Notes: generated from the letters alone by a model not told the origin. Shown: positions 9,601-18,030, counted from the first letter of the stretch. The stretch is 64,000 bases of DNA from Pseudomonas sp. B21-048 (GCF_024748615.1 NZ_CP087168.1:744001-808000); one strand, 5' to 3'. Program-made: numbers and translations.

Positions 9601-9676
9601 CCTGCTGAGTTCGATCAAACAGCCCACCCGCGCACCTGAAGCCACGCTGGTCAGTGCGCCGCAACCCATCATGTGA
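6599..9676 (+). CDS. RND-family (HAE1) multidrug efflux pump
   Basis: 1025 aa, the normal length for hydrophobe/amphiphile RND permeases. It begins with the usual FLRRPVLAVVVSTLILLFG helix, has two large periplasmic loops (about 30-330 and 550-850), and carries the TM4 proton-relay motif GLVVDDAIVVVENVHRH around 396-412 with both aspartates. The conserved GAR.V..PV..MT..L segment follows. It exports drugs, solvents or metabolites using the proton motive force. It is the second gene of a complete three-gene tripartite operon. It resembles MdtB/MexK-like pumps more than MexB, but the substrate cannot be told from sequence. Confidence 0.93.
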   Translation: MKFTDIFLRRPVLAVVVSTLILLFGVRALLNLPIRQYPMLETSTITVTTQYPGASSELMQGFVTQPISQAVASVEGIDYLSSASTQGRSQVTIRMALNSDSISALTEVMAKVNQIKYRLPKDAYDPVVERTSGGFTSVAYVAFASSNLTIPEMSDYISRVVEPMFAGIEGVAKINIMGEQKLSMRLWLDPQRLAGYGLTGQDVSKAIEGNNFQAAPGQVKGLYVVSNLRVNTDLNSVEDFRDMVLRNDNGRIIRVRDVGTVELNAASTDTSGSMSDVPALFLGLDAAPTGNPLVIVKRVRELLPQIQETLPPGVTVQIPFEVAHFIQSSIDEVSYTLLEALVIVVLVIYLCLGTFRTVLIPLVTIPLSMLGAAMLMQMFGFSLNLLTLLAMVLAIGLVVDDAIVVVENVHRHIEEGKSPFDAALIGAREVAGPVVAMTFTLAAVYAPIGLMGGLTGTLFKEFALTLAGAVVISGIVALTLSPIMSTRLLDAKSSEGFMAVKADRFFQSLASRYGALLGGSLARRWISLGVALVIFFSLPFLYRSAQTELAPLEDQNILLTAIKAPQHANLDYLEAYAHKLYETFNQIPEGYSNWVANGSDGLSNSVGGINLVDWDKRGRDANTIQPDLQARVNEIEGTSIFVFQMPPLPGSTGGLPVQMVIRSDQDYLALFNVMDQLKQAAQASGLFAVVDSDLDFNNPVVEIQIDRAKANALGIRMQDIGETLNSLIGEKYVNRFSFHGRSYDVIPQSISSDRLTPETLKLYYVKDQKGNPVPLSTLATLSMKVEPNRLTQFNQQNSATFQAIPAPGVTLGDAVGFLQKQSEGFPAGFSFDWQSDARQYVQEGNSLVLTFGLALVIIYLVLSVQYESFRDPFIILISVPLSICGALVPLALGMTSLNIYTQIGLITLIGLISKHGILMVAFANELQRKQGMDRVQAIQHAAQVRLRPILMTTAAMVVGLAPLLFASGAGANSRFGLGLVIVVGMLIGTLFTLFILPSVYTLLSSIKQPTRAPEATLVSAPQPIM

Positions 9677-9685
9677 GGATGTTGT

Positions 9686-11116
9686 ATGTATCGGATTACA
9701 CGCTTCATGCTGGCGCCACTGGCTGTTTCCATCCTGATGGCGGCAGGCTGTGTGAACTATGCCGGGATCGATCATCAGGGCACCTTGTTGTCGGTTGACG
9801 ATCTGCACTCCAAAACGCTGCAAGACACACTGCCGCCCGCCAATTGGCCTCGTGCCGACTGGTGGACTTCGTTGGGTGACCCGCGATTGGGGGCCTTGAT
9901 CGAAGAGGCCTATGCCAGCAACCCGGACCTGCAGGAAGTGTCGGCACGGGTCGCCAAGGCCAACGCGTTTCTGGATTTGCGCGAGGCCGAGCTCTACCCC
10001 GAAGTCAATGCTTCAGCCGGCGTCACCCGTGCCCGACTGTCACGGTACGAGGACTACAGCGGAGAGGGCCGGAACTATGTTACCGCCCGATCGCTGGCCG
10101 TTAATTTCAACTACACCTTTGATCTATGGGGTGGACAGCGCGCGGCCTGGGAGTCGGCACTCAACAGCGCCATGGCGGCCGAAGTCGACCTGCAATCGTC
10201 GAGGCTGATTCTGACGGTCAATGTGATCAAGGCCTACAACCAACTGGCGTACGCCTGGCAGGTGTCGGAACTCAATCGCCGGGACCTAGCGCGGTTGAGC
10301 AAACTGGTGGAACTGTCGGACTCACGCTATGCCTCGGGGCTGGATAACCTGTCGCAGTTGAAGCAGGTGAAAAGCCTCAAGGCGCGCTCGGAATCAACCT
10401 TGATCGGCGCACTGGATGACATCGAAATCGCCCGGTTGCAATTGTCGGCCCTGGTCGGCAAGGGCGTGGATCGCGCGCAAAGCATCGACCGTCCTTCTAG
10501 TCTGCAAGCCAGTGTGGTGGCGCTGCCTGCTCAGTTGCCGGCGCAACTGGTCGGGCGTCGGCCAGACATCGTGGCGGCGCGCTGGCGGGTCGAGGCCGAG
10601 AGCAAGAATATCGATGCGCTCAAGACCACGTTTTACCCCAACATCAACCTGGTGGCCTCGGCGGGGACTCACGCCTTGTCCGGGGATGCGTTGCTGGCCA
10701 GCGTCAGCAAATTCTGGAACATCGCACCGGCCGTTTCCCTGCCGATTTTCGATGCCGGGCGCTTGCGCTCCGACCTCAAGGCCGGCAATGCCGAACTGGA
10801 TATTTCGATTGCTCACTACAACAAAGTGCTGACCTCGGCGCTGCATGAAGTGGCGATTTCGGTCACGCAACTACGCTCCTTCGAACAGCAGATTGTAGTG
10901 CAGCGCGATGCCTGCGCCATCGCCCAGTCGTCCTACGATCTTTCTCAGTCCCGGTACAAGGCCGGTGAAGATACGTTCCTGGATGCGTTGAACATTGAGC
11001 AACAATTGATTCAGGACGAGATGCGCCTGGCCTTCCTCAGCAGCAAGCACATCGACAGCTCGATTTCGTTGATGGCGGCCTTGGGCGGCGGCTTCCAGGA
11101 GCGAGAGATGCAGTAA
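9686..11116 (+). CDS. Outer-membrane efflux lipoprotein (NodT/OprM type)
   Basis: 476 aa. The signal peptide ends in the lipobox LMAAGC (C22), so the mature protein is probably acylated. It has the repeated outer-membrane-efflux-protein architecture: NPDLQEVSARVAKANAFLDLREAELYP, then the VGRRPDIVAARWRVEAES motif that starts the second repeat, and a C-terminal ALDALNIEQQL-type helix. It forms the TolC-like channel of the operon. GAGGAT precedes the ATG, nine bases after the pump stop. Confidence 0.92.
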   Translation: MYRITRFMLAPLAVSILMAAGCVNYAGIDHQGTLLSVDDLHSKTLQDTLPPANWPRADWWTSLGDPRLGALIEEAYASNPDLQEVSARVAKANAFLDLREAELYPEVNASAGVTRARLSRYEDYSGEGRNYVTARSLAVNFNYTFDLWGGQRAAWESALNSAMAAEVDLQSSRLILTVNVIKAYNQLAYAWQVSELNRRDLARLSKLVELSDSRYASGLDNLSQLKQVKSLKARSESTLIGALDDIEIARLQLSALVGKGVDRAQSIDRPSSLQASVVALPAQLPAQLVGRRPDIVAARWRVEAESKNIDALKTTFYPNINLVASAGTHALSGDALLASVSKFWNIAPAVSLPIFDAGRLRSDLKAGNAELDISIAHYNKVLTSALHEVAISVTQLRSFEQQIVVQRDACAIAQSSYDLSQSRYKAGEDTFLDALNIEQQLIQDEMRLAFLSSKHIDSSISLMAALGGGFQEREMQ

Positions 11117-11259
11117 GAGCGAACGGGGGATCGCAGGGAGGCATGTAGTGCTCGGGGTGGTTATCGTGGGGGTGTACTTTTTGTGTATAGTCTTACAGTT
11201 CTCGTATAGACGAATCCTAGTCAGACACCTGCTGTCGATATCATCAAAGGTACCTACCT

Positions 11260-11622
11260 ATGAACGTTGCAAATCACCCTAATCAGGACCAGATCTTATT
11301 AGAGAATGTTCTGTCCGCGCTGGGTAGCCCGTTGCGTCTGACCGTATTGAAGGTGTTGGCCGATGGTCAGGAACACCCGTGCGGGCGGATTCTCAAGGGG
11401 GCGTCGAAATCGACGATGACGCATCACTGGCGGGTCCTGCGTGACAGCGGTCTGATTTGGCAACGGCCGTACGGTCGTGAAAACCTGTTGTCTTTACGCC
11501 GTGAAGACATGGATCAGCGTTTTCCGGGGCTGCTCGATTCACTGCTGGCCGCGGTCAAGTTCGATGAACAGACCGTCAAAGTGATCAGCAAGCATGAAGT
11601 AAACGAAGATGCCGGCGTTTGA
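11260..11622 (+). CDS. ArsR-type winged-helix transcriptional regulator
   Basis: 120 aa. The DNA-binding domain is clear: LSALGSPLRLTVLKVLADG, then SKSTMTHHWRVLRDSGLIWQRPYGRENLLSLR (recognition helix and wing). No paired metal-binding cysteines are visible; the single cysteine is in HPCGRIL, so a non-metal signal is likely. It is about 140 bp downstream of the efflux operon in the same direction with its own upstream region, where GTATAG occurs twice (11185, 11204). Control of the efflux operon is possible but not shown. Confidence 0.8.
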   Translation: MNVANHPNQDQILLENVLSALGSPLRLTVLKVLADGQEHPCGRILKGASKSTMTHHWRVLRDSGLIWQRPYGRENLLSLRREDMDQRFPGLLDSLLAAVKFDEQTVKVISKHEVNEDAGV

Positions 11623-11687
11623 GTTGAGGTTGTAACGCTACGCCGCAAGTGAAGGGCCAGCCCTTCACTGCAACCAAAGTGGTCATG

Positions 11688-11713
11688 AAGCTCGACTCCT
11701 TGGGCTTTTTTTT
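11688..11713 (+). terminator. Terminator interrupted at its T-tract by an insertion sequence
   Basis: AAGCTC (11688-11693) pairs with GGGCTT (11702-11707) across GACTCCTT, and eight T follow, ending exactly where the ISL3 element begins. A separate perfect 10-bp inverted repeat (AGTGAAGGGC/GCCCTTCACT, 11648-11669) lies just upstream. Confidence 0.65.
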
Positions 11714-13021
11714 GGTTCTTCACGGATTACCGGGAAAGACGCTCTTGATCTTCATGAAAAAGAATTCGCTGTCCCGGTAACCGTACGCCATCCGCTTAAT
11801 GACCTTTATTCGATTGTTTATGCCTTCCAGCTGACCCGTGTGCATCGGCCAGCGAACCCGGCTGACGATGCCCCGCCAGTAACCCTTTAGTCGCTTTGCA
11901 AACTGGATCAGAGCCGGTATTTCACTTTCTTGAGCATGGCGCAGCCATTGCTTCCAGGCTGATCGCCAGCCCCAAGCGGTGCTCGGCGTCCAAAGCGTTT
12001 TGAGTTCAGCCTTCATCAAGTAGACCGTCATCAACGCTTGGTTGGCCGCCAGCAGATCCTCCAAACGGACCTGTTGCTCCGGCGTTTTCAGGTTCTGCGG
12101 ATTACGCAGAAGCAGCCATCGCGCTTGCTTGATGACCTTGCGCGCAGGCTTGTCGTGACGTAGCCGATTAGCTTCGTCGACGCGGACTCGATCAATGACC
12201 TCTCGGCCATATTTGGCCACCACATGAAAGAGGTCGTAGATCACTCGCGCGTTCGGACATTGCTGGCGAACCTCCAGGTCAAACGCGGTGTTCATGTCCA
12301 TCGCCACCGCTTCTATGCGAGCGCAACCCTGCGGTCCGAGCTCTTCGAAAAATGGCCTGACCGCCGCTCGGCTGCGGCCTTCGCCGATCCACAGCACTCG
12401 TCGTGTATCCGCATCCAGCACAACGCTGGCGTAGCGATGACCTTTGAACAGGGCGAATTCGTCCATCACCAGGCGCCGTGGCTGCGCCTTCGGCAAAACA
12501 CTCAGCGCCGCTTGCAAGGCCCGACGCTCCAGCAACCGCACGGTGTCCCAATGCAGCCCAAACATCTGAGCCACGTGCAGCGTGGGCAGACGCTCGCAGG
12601 CTTGAATGACGGCCTCAGACAGGCGGCGCGTCATGCGGGCATAGCGATCCAGCCAACTGACGGCTTCCATGCGTTTGCCGCAATCACGGCAGCCAACACG
12701 TCTGAGCAACACGCTGAGACGCACCGCACGGCCGAGGATGGGCAAATCACGAACGGTTCGCTCGCAATACTCATGAGTGGTTGAACAGGGCTTTTGGCAC
12801 CCGCCACAAGATGGGAACCGGGTGGCGTGAGGGGTTAGATCGATTTGTAGGGTATCGCCATCAGGCTTGATGGTGACAACAGAAAAGCCCTCCCAAAAAG
12901 GAAGGAAAGTATTAATATCGCGCATAAGAACGCCGGTTTGTTAGATGTGTTTGCTCGCACGAACATCATCAATCAAATCGGCGTTCTTGTTTCTGTGTTT
13001 CCCGGGATTCCGTGAAGAACC
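11714..13021. mobile_element. ISL3-family insertion sequence, apparently intact
   Basis: The 1308-bp element has terminal inverted repeats beginning GGTTCTTCACGGA on both sides (24 of the first 27 bases match). Both ends are flanked by TTTTTTTT (11706-11713 and 13022-13029), an 8-bp target duplication as expected for ISL3 elements. A single uninterrupted transposase gene fills the interior. It separates the ArsR-type gene from the convergent MerR-type gene. Confidence 0.88.
11720..12925 (-). CDS. ISL3-family transposase
   Basis: 401 aa. An N-terminal zinc-finger-like region (CGGCQKPC, then CRDCGKRMEAV) is followed by an HTH region and the DDE catalytic domain: RRLVMDEFALFKGHRYASVV (first aspartate), AVAMDMNTAFDLEV and VIYDLFHVVAKYG (second), and GQLEGINNRIKVIKRMAYGYRD (glutamate). 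This is the standard ISL3 arrangement at normal length with no frameshift, so it may be active. The stop codon lies within the left inverted repeat. Confidence 0.92.
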   Translation of the reverse strand: MRDINTFLPFWEGFSVVTIKPDGDTLQIDLTPHATRFPSCGGCQKPCSTTHEYCERTVRDLPILGRAVRLSVLLRRVGCRDCGKRMEAVSWLDRYARMTRRLSEAVIQACERLPTLHVAQMFGLHWDTVRLLERRALQAALSVLPKAQPRRLVMDEFALFKGHRYASVVLDADTRRVLWIGEGRSRAAVRPFFEELGPQGCARIEAVAMDMNTAFDLEVRQQCPNARVIYDLFHVVAKYGREVIDRVRVDEANRLRHDKPARKVIKQARWLLLRNPQNLKTPEQQVRLEDLLAANQALMTVYLMKAELKTLWTPSTAWGWRSAWKQWLRHAQESEIPALIQFAKRLKGYWRGIVSRVRWPMHTGQLEGINNRIKVIKRMAYGYRDSEFFFMKIKSVFPGNP

Positions 13022-13057
13022 TTTTTTTTTGCTCAACGAGCGTGCATCAGGGAGCGG

Positions 13058-13429
13058 TCAAGGTCCCTCTAACAGGCAGTCCTCCCAGGCGTTCTGCAGG
13101 CTGCTTTCGAACTCGACCAATTGCGCGTGTCGCTGTGTCAGCGCCGCAATCTGGTCGTTGATTTCCTGTTTCTTGTTGGTGATTGCCTGTTGCGCCTGAA
13201 CCCATGACGGCGGCTGGCCGTTTTGGGAAGCGAAAGCCGCCTGCAATTCCTTGAGCTTGAAACCCAATTGCTGGGCGCACTTGATGAAGTTCAGCAGGTC
13301 GACGCTGTGTTGGTCATAGACTCGGTAGTTGCCCCTGCGCCGGGCGGTAGGCAACAGACCGATAGCCTCATAGTGACGAATACTCTTGATCGTTGTGCCC
13401 GAGCGATGCGCGGCTTGGCCGATGTACAT
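13058..13429 (-). CDS. MerR-family transcriptional regulator
   Basis: 123 aa. It starts with the MerR helix-turn-helix and wing (MYIGQAAHRSGTTIKSIRHYEAIGLL, RRRGNYRVYDQHSVDLLNFI), then a long coiled coil (QAITNKKQEINDQIAALTQRHAQLVEFE) for dimerisation. There is no metal-binding CxxxC pair at the C-terminus, so it is not a CueR/ZntR sensor. It lies just downstream of the quinone reductase gene in the same direction and could control it. Confidence 0.85.
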   Translation of the reverse strand: MYIGQAAHRSGTTIKSIRHYEAIGLLPTARRRGNYRVYDQHSVDLLNFIKCAQQLGFKLKELQAAFASQNGQPPSWVQAQQAITNKKQEINDQIAALTQRHAQLVEFESSLQNAWEDCLLEGP

Positions 13430-13477
13430 GAAAAGTCCTTTTTTGCCGAGGGTAAGCCAGCCCTATTATCGGCAGAC

Positions 13478-14053
13478 TCATCGGCTGGCGATAGCCTGGG
13501 CTTGCAGCAGCCAGGTTTCGCGCTGACCGACGCTGGACCCCAGAACCGGCCCGAAGGTGAGCGTGCGCTGAGGTTTGATGCCGCAAAACGCCAGGGTGGT
13601 TTTGCGCATCTGATGCAACCCGGGCATGCGGTAGATCCAGCGGTAGTACCAAGGGGGCGTGTCCATGGTCACAAGCAGATGCGCACTGCGACCCTGCAGC
13701 AATTTGTCGGGGAAGGCTTTGCCTTCGCGATACTTGAAGGCGAAGCCTGGAAGCAACACCCGATCAAGAAAACCCTTGAGCAAGGCCGGTACGCCGCCCC
13801 ACCAGATCGGGTAGACCAGGGTCAGGTGTTCGGCCCACAGAATGTCCGCCTGAGCGCGTCGCAAGTCGGCTTCCAGGGGCTGCACGTGCTGATAGCCTTC
13901 GCGCAGCACTGGGTCAAAGTTCATTTTTCCCAGCCACAGTTGGCGCACCTCATGCCCGGCCCGCAACGCCGATTGTGCGTAGCGTTCGGCAAGTGCGCCG
14001 CAGAAACTGTTGCTCGAAGGATGACCGAGAATCACCAGTATTCGTTTGCTCAT
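13478..14053 (-). CDS. NAD(P)H oxidoreductase, flavodoxin-like fold (NQO/KefF type)
   Basis: 191 aa. MSKRILVILGHPSSNSFCGALAE is the FMN-binding start of the flavodoxin_2 family; HLTLVYPIWWGGVPALLKGFLDRVLLPGFAFKY is the conserved isoalloxazine-binding and substrate-site segment. Such enzymes reduce quinones with two electrons or act as electrophile-responsive subunits. It is cytoplasmic and probably co-transcribed with the MerR-type gene 48 bp downstream. Confidence 0.85.
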   Translation of the reverse strand: MSKRILVILGHPSSNSFCGALAERYAQSALRAGHEVRQLWLGKMNFDPVLREGYQHVQPLEADLRRAQADILWAEHLTLVYPIWWGGVPALLKGFLDRVLLPGFAFKYREGKAFPDKLLQGRSAHLLVTMDTPPWYYRWIYRMPGLHQMRKTTLAFCGIKPQRTLTFGPVLGSSVGQRETWLLQAQAIASR

Positions 14054-14098
14054 CGTAACGGTCCCTGAAGATGAAACCTCAAGGGTAAAGTCTGCCCC

Positions 14099-14983
14099 TC
14101 AGGGGAGAGTCAAGACGTTCAGCAAGGCCTGGGCATAACCGGGCAGCACGGCGAAGTCCCGGGCGCAAAGCAACAGTTTGCGTCGGGCCCACGGCTCTTT
14201 CAGTGTGATGCTTTTGAACGGTATTTCTGCCGACCAACGTTCGACCGCCGCCAAGGGCACGATCGCCAGCCCGGCACCTCGGGCGACCATGCGCATCACG
14301 CCATCGAAGCCATCGGCACGGATGCGGATCTGCATCCGTAAGCCGCTGTGCAGGGCTTGTTCTTCCAGGTACACGGCCAAGGCGCTGTTGGCGTTCAGGC
14401 CGACGTAATCGTGGTGCAAGGTGGCGCTGAAATTTAACGGTCCGGTGTCGGCCAAGGGATGATCGCGGGGCAGGATCAGCACCAGTGGGTCGTCACGGAA
14501 ATAGCGGGTCTGAAGGCCTTCAATATCCACGGCGTCGGACACGATGCCCAGGTCCGCCGCACCTTGGCGCAAGGCATGGGTGATGCGCGCGCTGGGCAGC
14601 TCTTGCAGGTCGATGTCGAGGTTCGGATGGTCACGCAGAAAGTCTGCCAGCAACTCCGGTAGGTATTCGGTGATCGCTGTGGTGTTGCACAACAACCGCA
14701 CCTGGCCTTTGACCCCTTTGGCGTATTCGGCCAGGTCCTGCTGCATGCGCTCGGCCTGTTGCAACAGGACTCGGGCGTGCTGCGCCAAGGCCTTGCCGGC
14801 CGGGGTAGGGCTGACGCCGCGGCGACCTCGCTCAAGGAACTCGATGCCCATTGAGGCCTCCATGGCGCGGATTCGCGCGCTCGCCGCCGCCAGCGACAAA
14901 TGGCTGCGGGCGGCGCCGGCAGTAATGTTGCCGGTGTCGAGGATATTCAGGTAAAGGCGCAGGTCGGTCAGGTCGAAGTGCAT
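14099..14983 (-). CDS. LysR-family transcriptional regulator
   Basis: 294 aa. The N-terminal HTH (TDLRLYLNILDTGNITAGAARSHLSLAAASARIRAME) is followed by the periplasmic-binding-like effector domain (GQVRLLCNTTAITEYLPELL to the C-terminus). It is divergent from the TSUP transporter gene with about 135 bp between, including a REP palindrome, so it is the likely regulator of that transporter. Confidence 0.9.
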   Translation of the reverse strand: MHFDLTDLRLYLNILDTGNITAGAARSHLSLAAASARIRAMEASMGIEFLERGRRGVSPTPAGKALAQHARVLLQQAERMQQDLAEYAKGVKGQVRLLCNTTAITEYLPELLADFLRDHPNLDIDLQELPSARITHALRQGAADLGIVSDAVDIEGLQTRYFRDDPLVLILPRDHPLADTGPLNFSATLHHDYVGLNANSALAVYLEEQALHSGLRMQIRIRADGFDGVMRMVARGAGLAIVPLAAVERWSAEIPFKSITLKEPWARRKLLLCARDFAVLPGYAQALLNVLTLP

Positions 14984-15003
14984 CGTTACAGCCTCGGGAT
15001 GAA

Positions 15004-15034
15004 GATCGTTCCCACGCAGAGCGTGGGAACGATC
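15004..15034. repeat. REP-type palindrome
   Basis: GATCGTTCCCACGC, AGA, GCGTGGGAACGATC: a perfect 14-bp inverted repeat of the kind scattered through fluorescent Pseudomonas genomes. Confidence 0.8.
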
Positions 15035-15117
15035 AAATTCTAGCCTCTACCAAATCAAGAGGCAGCCTCAGTATATGGCAGATTTTCAAGGCAACCTTCA
15101 GGGCTCACCATAGCCCC

Positions 15118-15882
15118 ATGAATACACTCGCCGCGTTCTACCAGAATCTGGGTTTAGCCCTGTCCTTATTGGTTATCGCCACCTTCCTGCTGGCCGGGAT
15201 GATTAAAGGCGTGATCGGTCTCGGACTACCAACCATTGCCATGGGCTTGCTCGGTCTGGCTATGGCTCCATCGCAGGCTGCGGCGTTGCTGATCATTCCC
15301 GCTACCTTGACCAATGTCTGGCAACTGGCATTCGGCGGTCATTTGCGCGGGCTGCTGAACCGGTTGTGGCCGATGCTGTTGGCGATTTTCATCGGCACGG
15401 GTGCCGGTACTCTATGGATCGGCATGGCCGGTGGGCACTGGGTCGTGCGCGGGCTGGGGGCGGCGTTGTTGATTTACGCCTTGAGCGGGTTGTTCCTGCC
15501 GATCCTCCACATCGGCGGGCGCGCCGAGCGTTGGCTCGGTCCGCTCTGCGGTGTGCTGACGGGCATCATCACCTCGGCCACCGGCGTCTTCGTGATTCCG
15601 GCAGTGCCTTATCTGCAAGCGTTGGGCTTGAGCAAGGATGAACTGGTGCAGGCGCTGGGCCTGTCGTTCACCGTCTCGACCCTCGCGTTGGCCGCCGGCC
15701 TGTTATGGCGCGGCGCCCTCGGCGGTGGCGAGTTGAGCGCGTCACTGCTGGCGCTGATTCCGGCGGTGCTCGGCATTCTGCTGGGGCAATGGCTGCGCCA
15801 GCGGATCAGCGCCGTGTCGTTCAAACGTGTGTTCTTCATCGGCCTGGGCGTGCTCGGCGGCCATTTGCTGATCAGTAGCTAG
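15118..15882 (+). CDS. TSUP-family (TauE/SafE) membrane transporter
   Basis: 254 aa, almost entirely hydrophobic, with about eight transmembrane helices. Two related halves each start with a glycine-rich motif (GMIKGVIGLGLPTIAMGLLG near 25, and LGPLCGVLTGIITSATGVFV near 140), which is typical of the TauE/SafE family that moves sulfite, sulfonates or organic acids across the inner membrane. It diverges from a LysR gene. Its stop overlaps the end of the convergent monooxygenase gene by 11 bp. Confidence 0.87.
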   Translation: MNTLAAFYQNLGLALSLLVIATFLLAGMIKGVIGLGLPTIAMGLLGLAMAPSQAAALLIIPATLTNVWQLAFGGHLRGLLNRLWPMLLAIFIGTGAGTLWIGMAGGHWVVRGLGAALLIYALSGLFLPILHIGGRAERWLGPLCGVLTGIITSATGVFVIPAVPYLQALGLSKDELVQALGLSFTVSTLALAAGLLWRGALGGGELSASLLALIPAVLGILLGQWLRQRISAVSFKRVFFIGLGVLGGHLLISS

Positions 15883-16186
15883 CGGACGAAGCGCTGAGCA
15901 TTTCGATCGGGCGGATATCAAAATCCCGCTCCAGATATTCCATGCGCATGTCGAGGAACTGCTTCATGTGCGGCAGATTGGAGTGCACATCCAGATGGGC
16001 CTGGGATTGCCAGATCTCGTAGAAGATAAACAGCGTCGGGTCCTGTGTGTCTCGCAGCATGTGGTACTCGATGCAACCGGGTTCGGCGCGACTCGGTTCG
16101 ACGTAGGCACGGAAGAAGGCTTCGAAGGCCTCGGCTTTTTCCGGGCGGGTCTTGGCGTGCAGGATGAAGCCTTGCAGTTCGCTCAT
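15872..16186 (-). CDS. Antibiotic-biosynthesis-monooxygenase (ABM) domain protein
   Basis: 104 aa from the ATG at 16186, which follows AAGGA. The ABM ferredoxin-like fold is seen in MSELQGFILHAKTRPEKAEAFEAFF, EPGCIEYHMLRDTQDPTLFIFYEIWQSQAHLDVHSNLPHM. Members such as YgiN work on quinols. It diverges from the mdaB-like gene, and in enterobacteria YgiN and MdaB are encoded side by side, which supports a quinone-cycle role here. Confidence 0.82.
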   Translation of the reverse strand: MSELQGFILHAKTRPEKAEAFEAFFRAYVEPSRAEPGCIEYHMLRDTQDPTLFIFYEIWQSQAHLDVHSNLPHMKQFLDMRMEYLERDFDIRPIEMLSASSASY

Positions 16187-16346
16187 CAGGTTGTCCTTGA
16201 AAGTCAGAATCGGCGCAAGTTTATGGCAATAATCACCTATCGATTCGTGCGTATTGGTCAAATGAATTTTGCTGATTAAGCGCTTATTCCGCGCGAGTCG
16301 ACTCGCTACTCTGCCGCCATCGAATTTCAACCTTGCGAGATCTTTC

Positions 16347-16937
16347 ATGAAAAAAGTCCTGTTGCTCAATGGCGGTAAAAAATTTGCCCACTCCGATGGT
16401 CGCTACAACACGACGTTGCACGAAGCGGCGCTGAGCGTGCTGGATCGCGGTGGTGTGGATGTGAAAGCCACATTTATCGATGAGGGCTATGACGTCGCGG
16501 AGGAAGTCGCCAAATTTCTCTGGGCCGATGTGATCATTTATCAGATGCCCGGCTGGTGGATGGGCGCACCGTGGACCGTCAAAAAATACGTCGATGAAGT
16601 CTTCACCGAAGGCCACGGCAGCCTCTACGCCAGCGATGGCCGCACACGCTCCGACGCGTCGCAGAAGTACGGCAGCGGCGGTTTGCTGCACGGTAAAAAA
16701 TACATGCTGTCGCTGACCTGGAACGCGCCGCAGCAAGCTTTCGACGACCCGACCGATTTCTTCGAAGCCAGGGGCGTGGACGCGGTGTACTTCCCGTTCC
16801 ACAAGGCCAACACCTTCCTCGGCATGATCGGTTTGCCGACCTTCTTGTGCGTCGATGTGATGAAACGCCCGAATATCGAAACCGATGTGGCGCGTTATGA
16901 GCAGCATTTGACCGAGGTGTTTGGCTTACCGGCCTGA
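16347..16937 (+). CDS. mdaB: NADPH quinone reductase MdaB-like flavoprotein
   Basis: 196 aa from the ATG at 16347 (MKKVLLLNGGKKFAHSDGRY). Flavodoxin_2 family: DVIIYQMPGWWMGAPWTVKKYVDEVFTEGHG is the FMN-binding segment of MdaB, and LTWNAPQQAFDDPTDFFEARGVD is the matching C-terminal region. It catalyses FAD-dependent two-electron reduction of quinones by NADPH. It is divergent from the ABM gene and upstream of a co-directional LysR gene that may control it. Confidence 0.87.
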   Translation: MKKVLLLNGGKKFAHSDGRYNTTLHEAALSVLDRGGVDVKATFIDEGYDVAEEVAKFLWADVIIYQMPGWWMGAPWTVKKYVDEVFTEGHGSLYASDGRTRSDASQKYGSGGLLHGKKYMLSLTWNAPQQAFDDPTDFFEARGVDAVYFPFHKANTFLGMIGLPTFLCVDVMKRPNIETDVARYEQHLTEVFGLPA

Positions 16938-16994
16938 GTTTTCCGGCTAGTATCCGTCGCAACGGCGGGAAAGATCGTCCGAACGCGGCCCGAA

Positions 16995-17069
16995 CCTGCG
17001 GCAGCTCTACAGATGGCGTACACCCGAAGGTTCGGGGTGGCGCGCAATCCTTGCAGGAGCTGCCGCAGG
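16995..17069. repeat. REP-type inverted pair
   Basis: CCTGCGGCAGCTC (16995-17007) and GAGCTGCCGCAGG (17057-17069) are exact reverse complements between mdaB and the LysR gene, and resemble the common Pseudomonas REP core. Confidence 0.65.
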
Positions 17070-17118
17070 CTGCGATCTTGGCGATTCGTGCCACGCCGAT
17101 TAGCAAACGAGGACACAT

Positions 17119-18030
17119 GTGAAAGCCAGATCCGATGAGTTGCAGATTTTCGTCTGCGTAATTGAATGCGGGTCGATTTCAGCTGCCGCCGAACAGGTCG
17201 GGCAAACGCCGTCGGCGGTCAGCCGCACGCTATCGCGGCTGGAGGCCAAGCTCGACACCACGCTGATCAACCGCACCACGCGGCGCATGGACCTGACCGA
17301 AGAGGGCAAGTACTTTTTCGAACACGCCAAGCTGATTCTCGATCAGATGGACGAACTCGAAGAGCGCCTGTCCTCACGCCAGCAAACCCCCTCCGGGCGT
17401 CTGCGAATCAACGCCGCCTCGCCGTTCATGCTGCATGCCATCGTGCCGCACATCGAAGAGTTCCGCCGTCTCTACCCGGACATCCAGCTTGAACTCAACA
17501 GCAATGACCTGATCATCGACCTGCTCGAACAAAGTACTGACATCGCCATCCGCATCGGCACGCTGGCCGACTCGACCTTGCACGCCCGCTCCCTGGGTTG
17601 CAGCCCGCTGCACATCGTCGCCAGCCCGGCGTATCTGGAACAACACGGCATACCCGGTGCTGTCGAGGATTTGGCCAAGCACACGCTGTTGGGGTTTACC
17701 CTGAATGAAGGCCTCAACCAGTGGCCGCTGCGCTATGCCCACGGTGATCGCTGGCCGATTCAGGCGTCGATCAGTGCGTCCGGCGGCGAAACGATCAGGC
17801 ACCTGGCGCTGGCAGGGCAGGGCATCGCTTGCCTGTCGCACTTCATGACCATCGACGACATCCACGCCGGTCGCTTGCAGGTGCTGCTGGCGGAGTTCAA
17901 CAGCGGATATCGCCAACCGATCAACGCGGTGTACTACCGCAACTCGCAACTTGCCCTACGGATTCAGTGCTTCCTGGACTTCATCCAGGGTAAATTGGCG
18001 GCTTATGCGATTGCGGATTTCAGAGGCTGA
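17119..18030 (+). CDS. LysR-family transcriptional regulator
   Basis: 303 aa from a GTG at 17119 (the overlapping ATG at 17117 is followed at once by a stop). GAGG precedes it. The HTH is DELQIFVCVIECGSISAAAEQVGQTPSAVSRTLSRLEAKL, followed by the wing TTLINRTTRRMDLTEEG and a full effector-binding domain, in the CrgA/DmlR-like subgroup. It follows mdaB in the same direction. Confidence 0.9.
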   Translation: MKARSDELQIFVCVIECGSISAAAEQVGQTPSAVSRTLSRLEAKLDTTLINRTTRRMDLTEEGKYFFEHAKLILDQMDELEERLSSRQQTPSGRLRINAASPFMLHAIVPHIEEFRRLYPDIQLELNSNDLIIDLLEQSTDIAIRIGTLADSTLHARSLGCSPLHIVASPAYLEQHGIPGAVEDLAKHTLLGFTLNEGLNQWPLRYAHGDRWPIQASISASGGETIRHLALAGQGIACLSHFMTIDDIHAGRLQVLLAEFNSGYRQPINAVYYRNSQLALRIQCFLDFIQGKLAAYAIADFRG

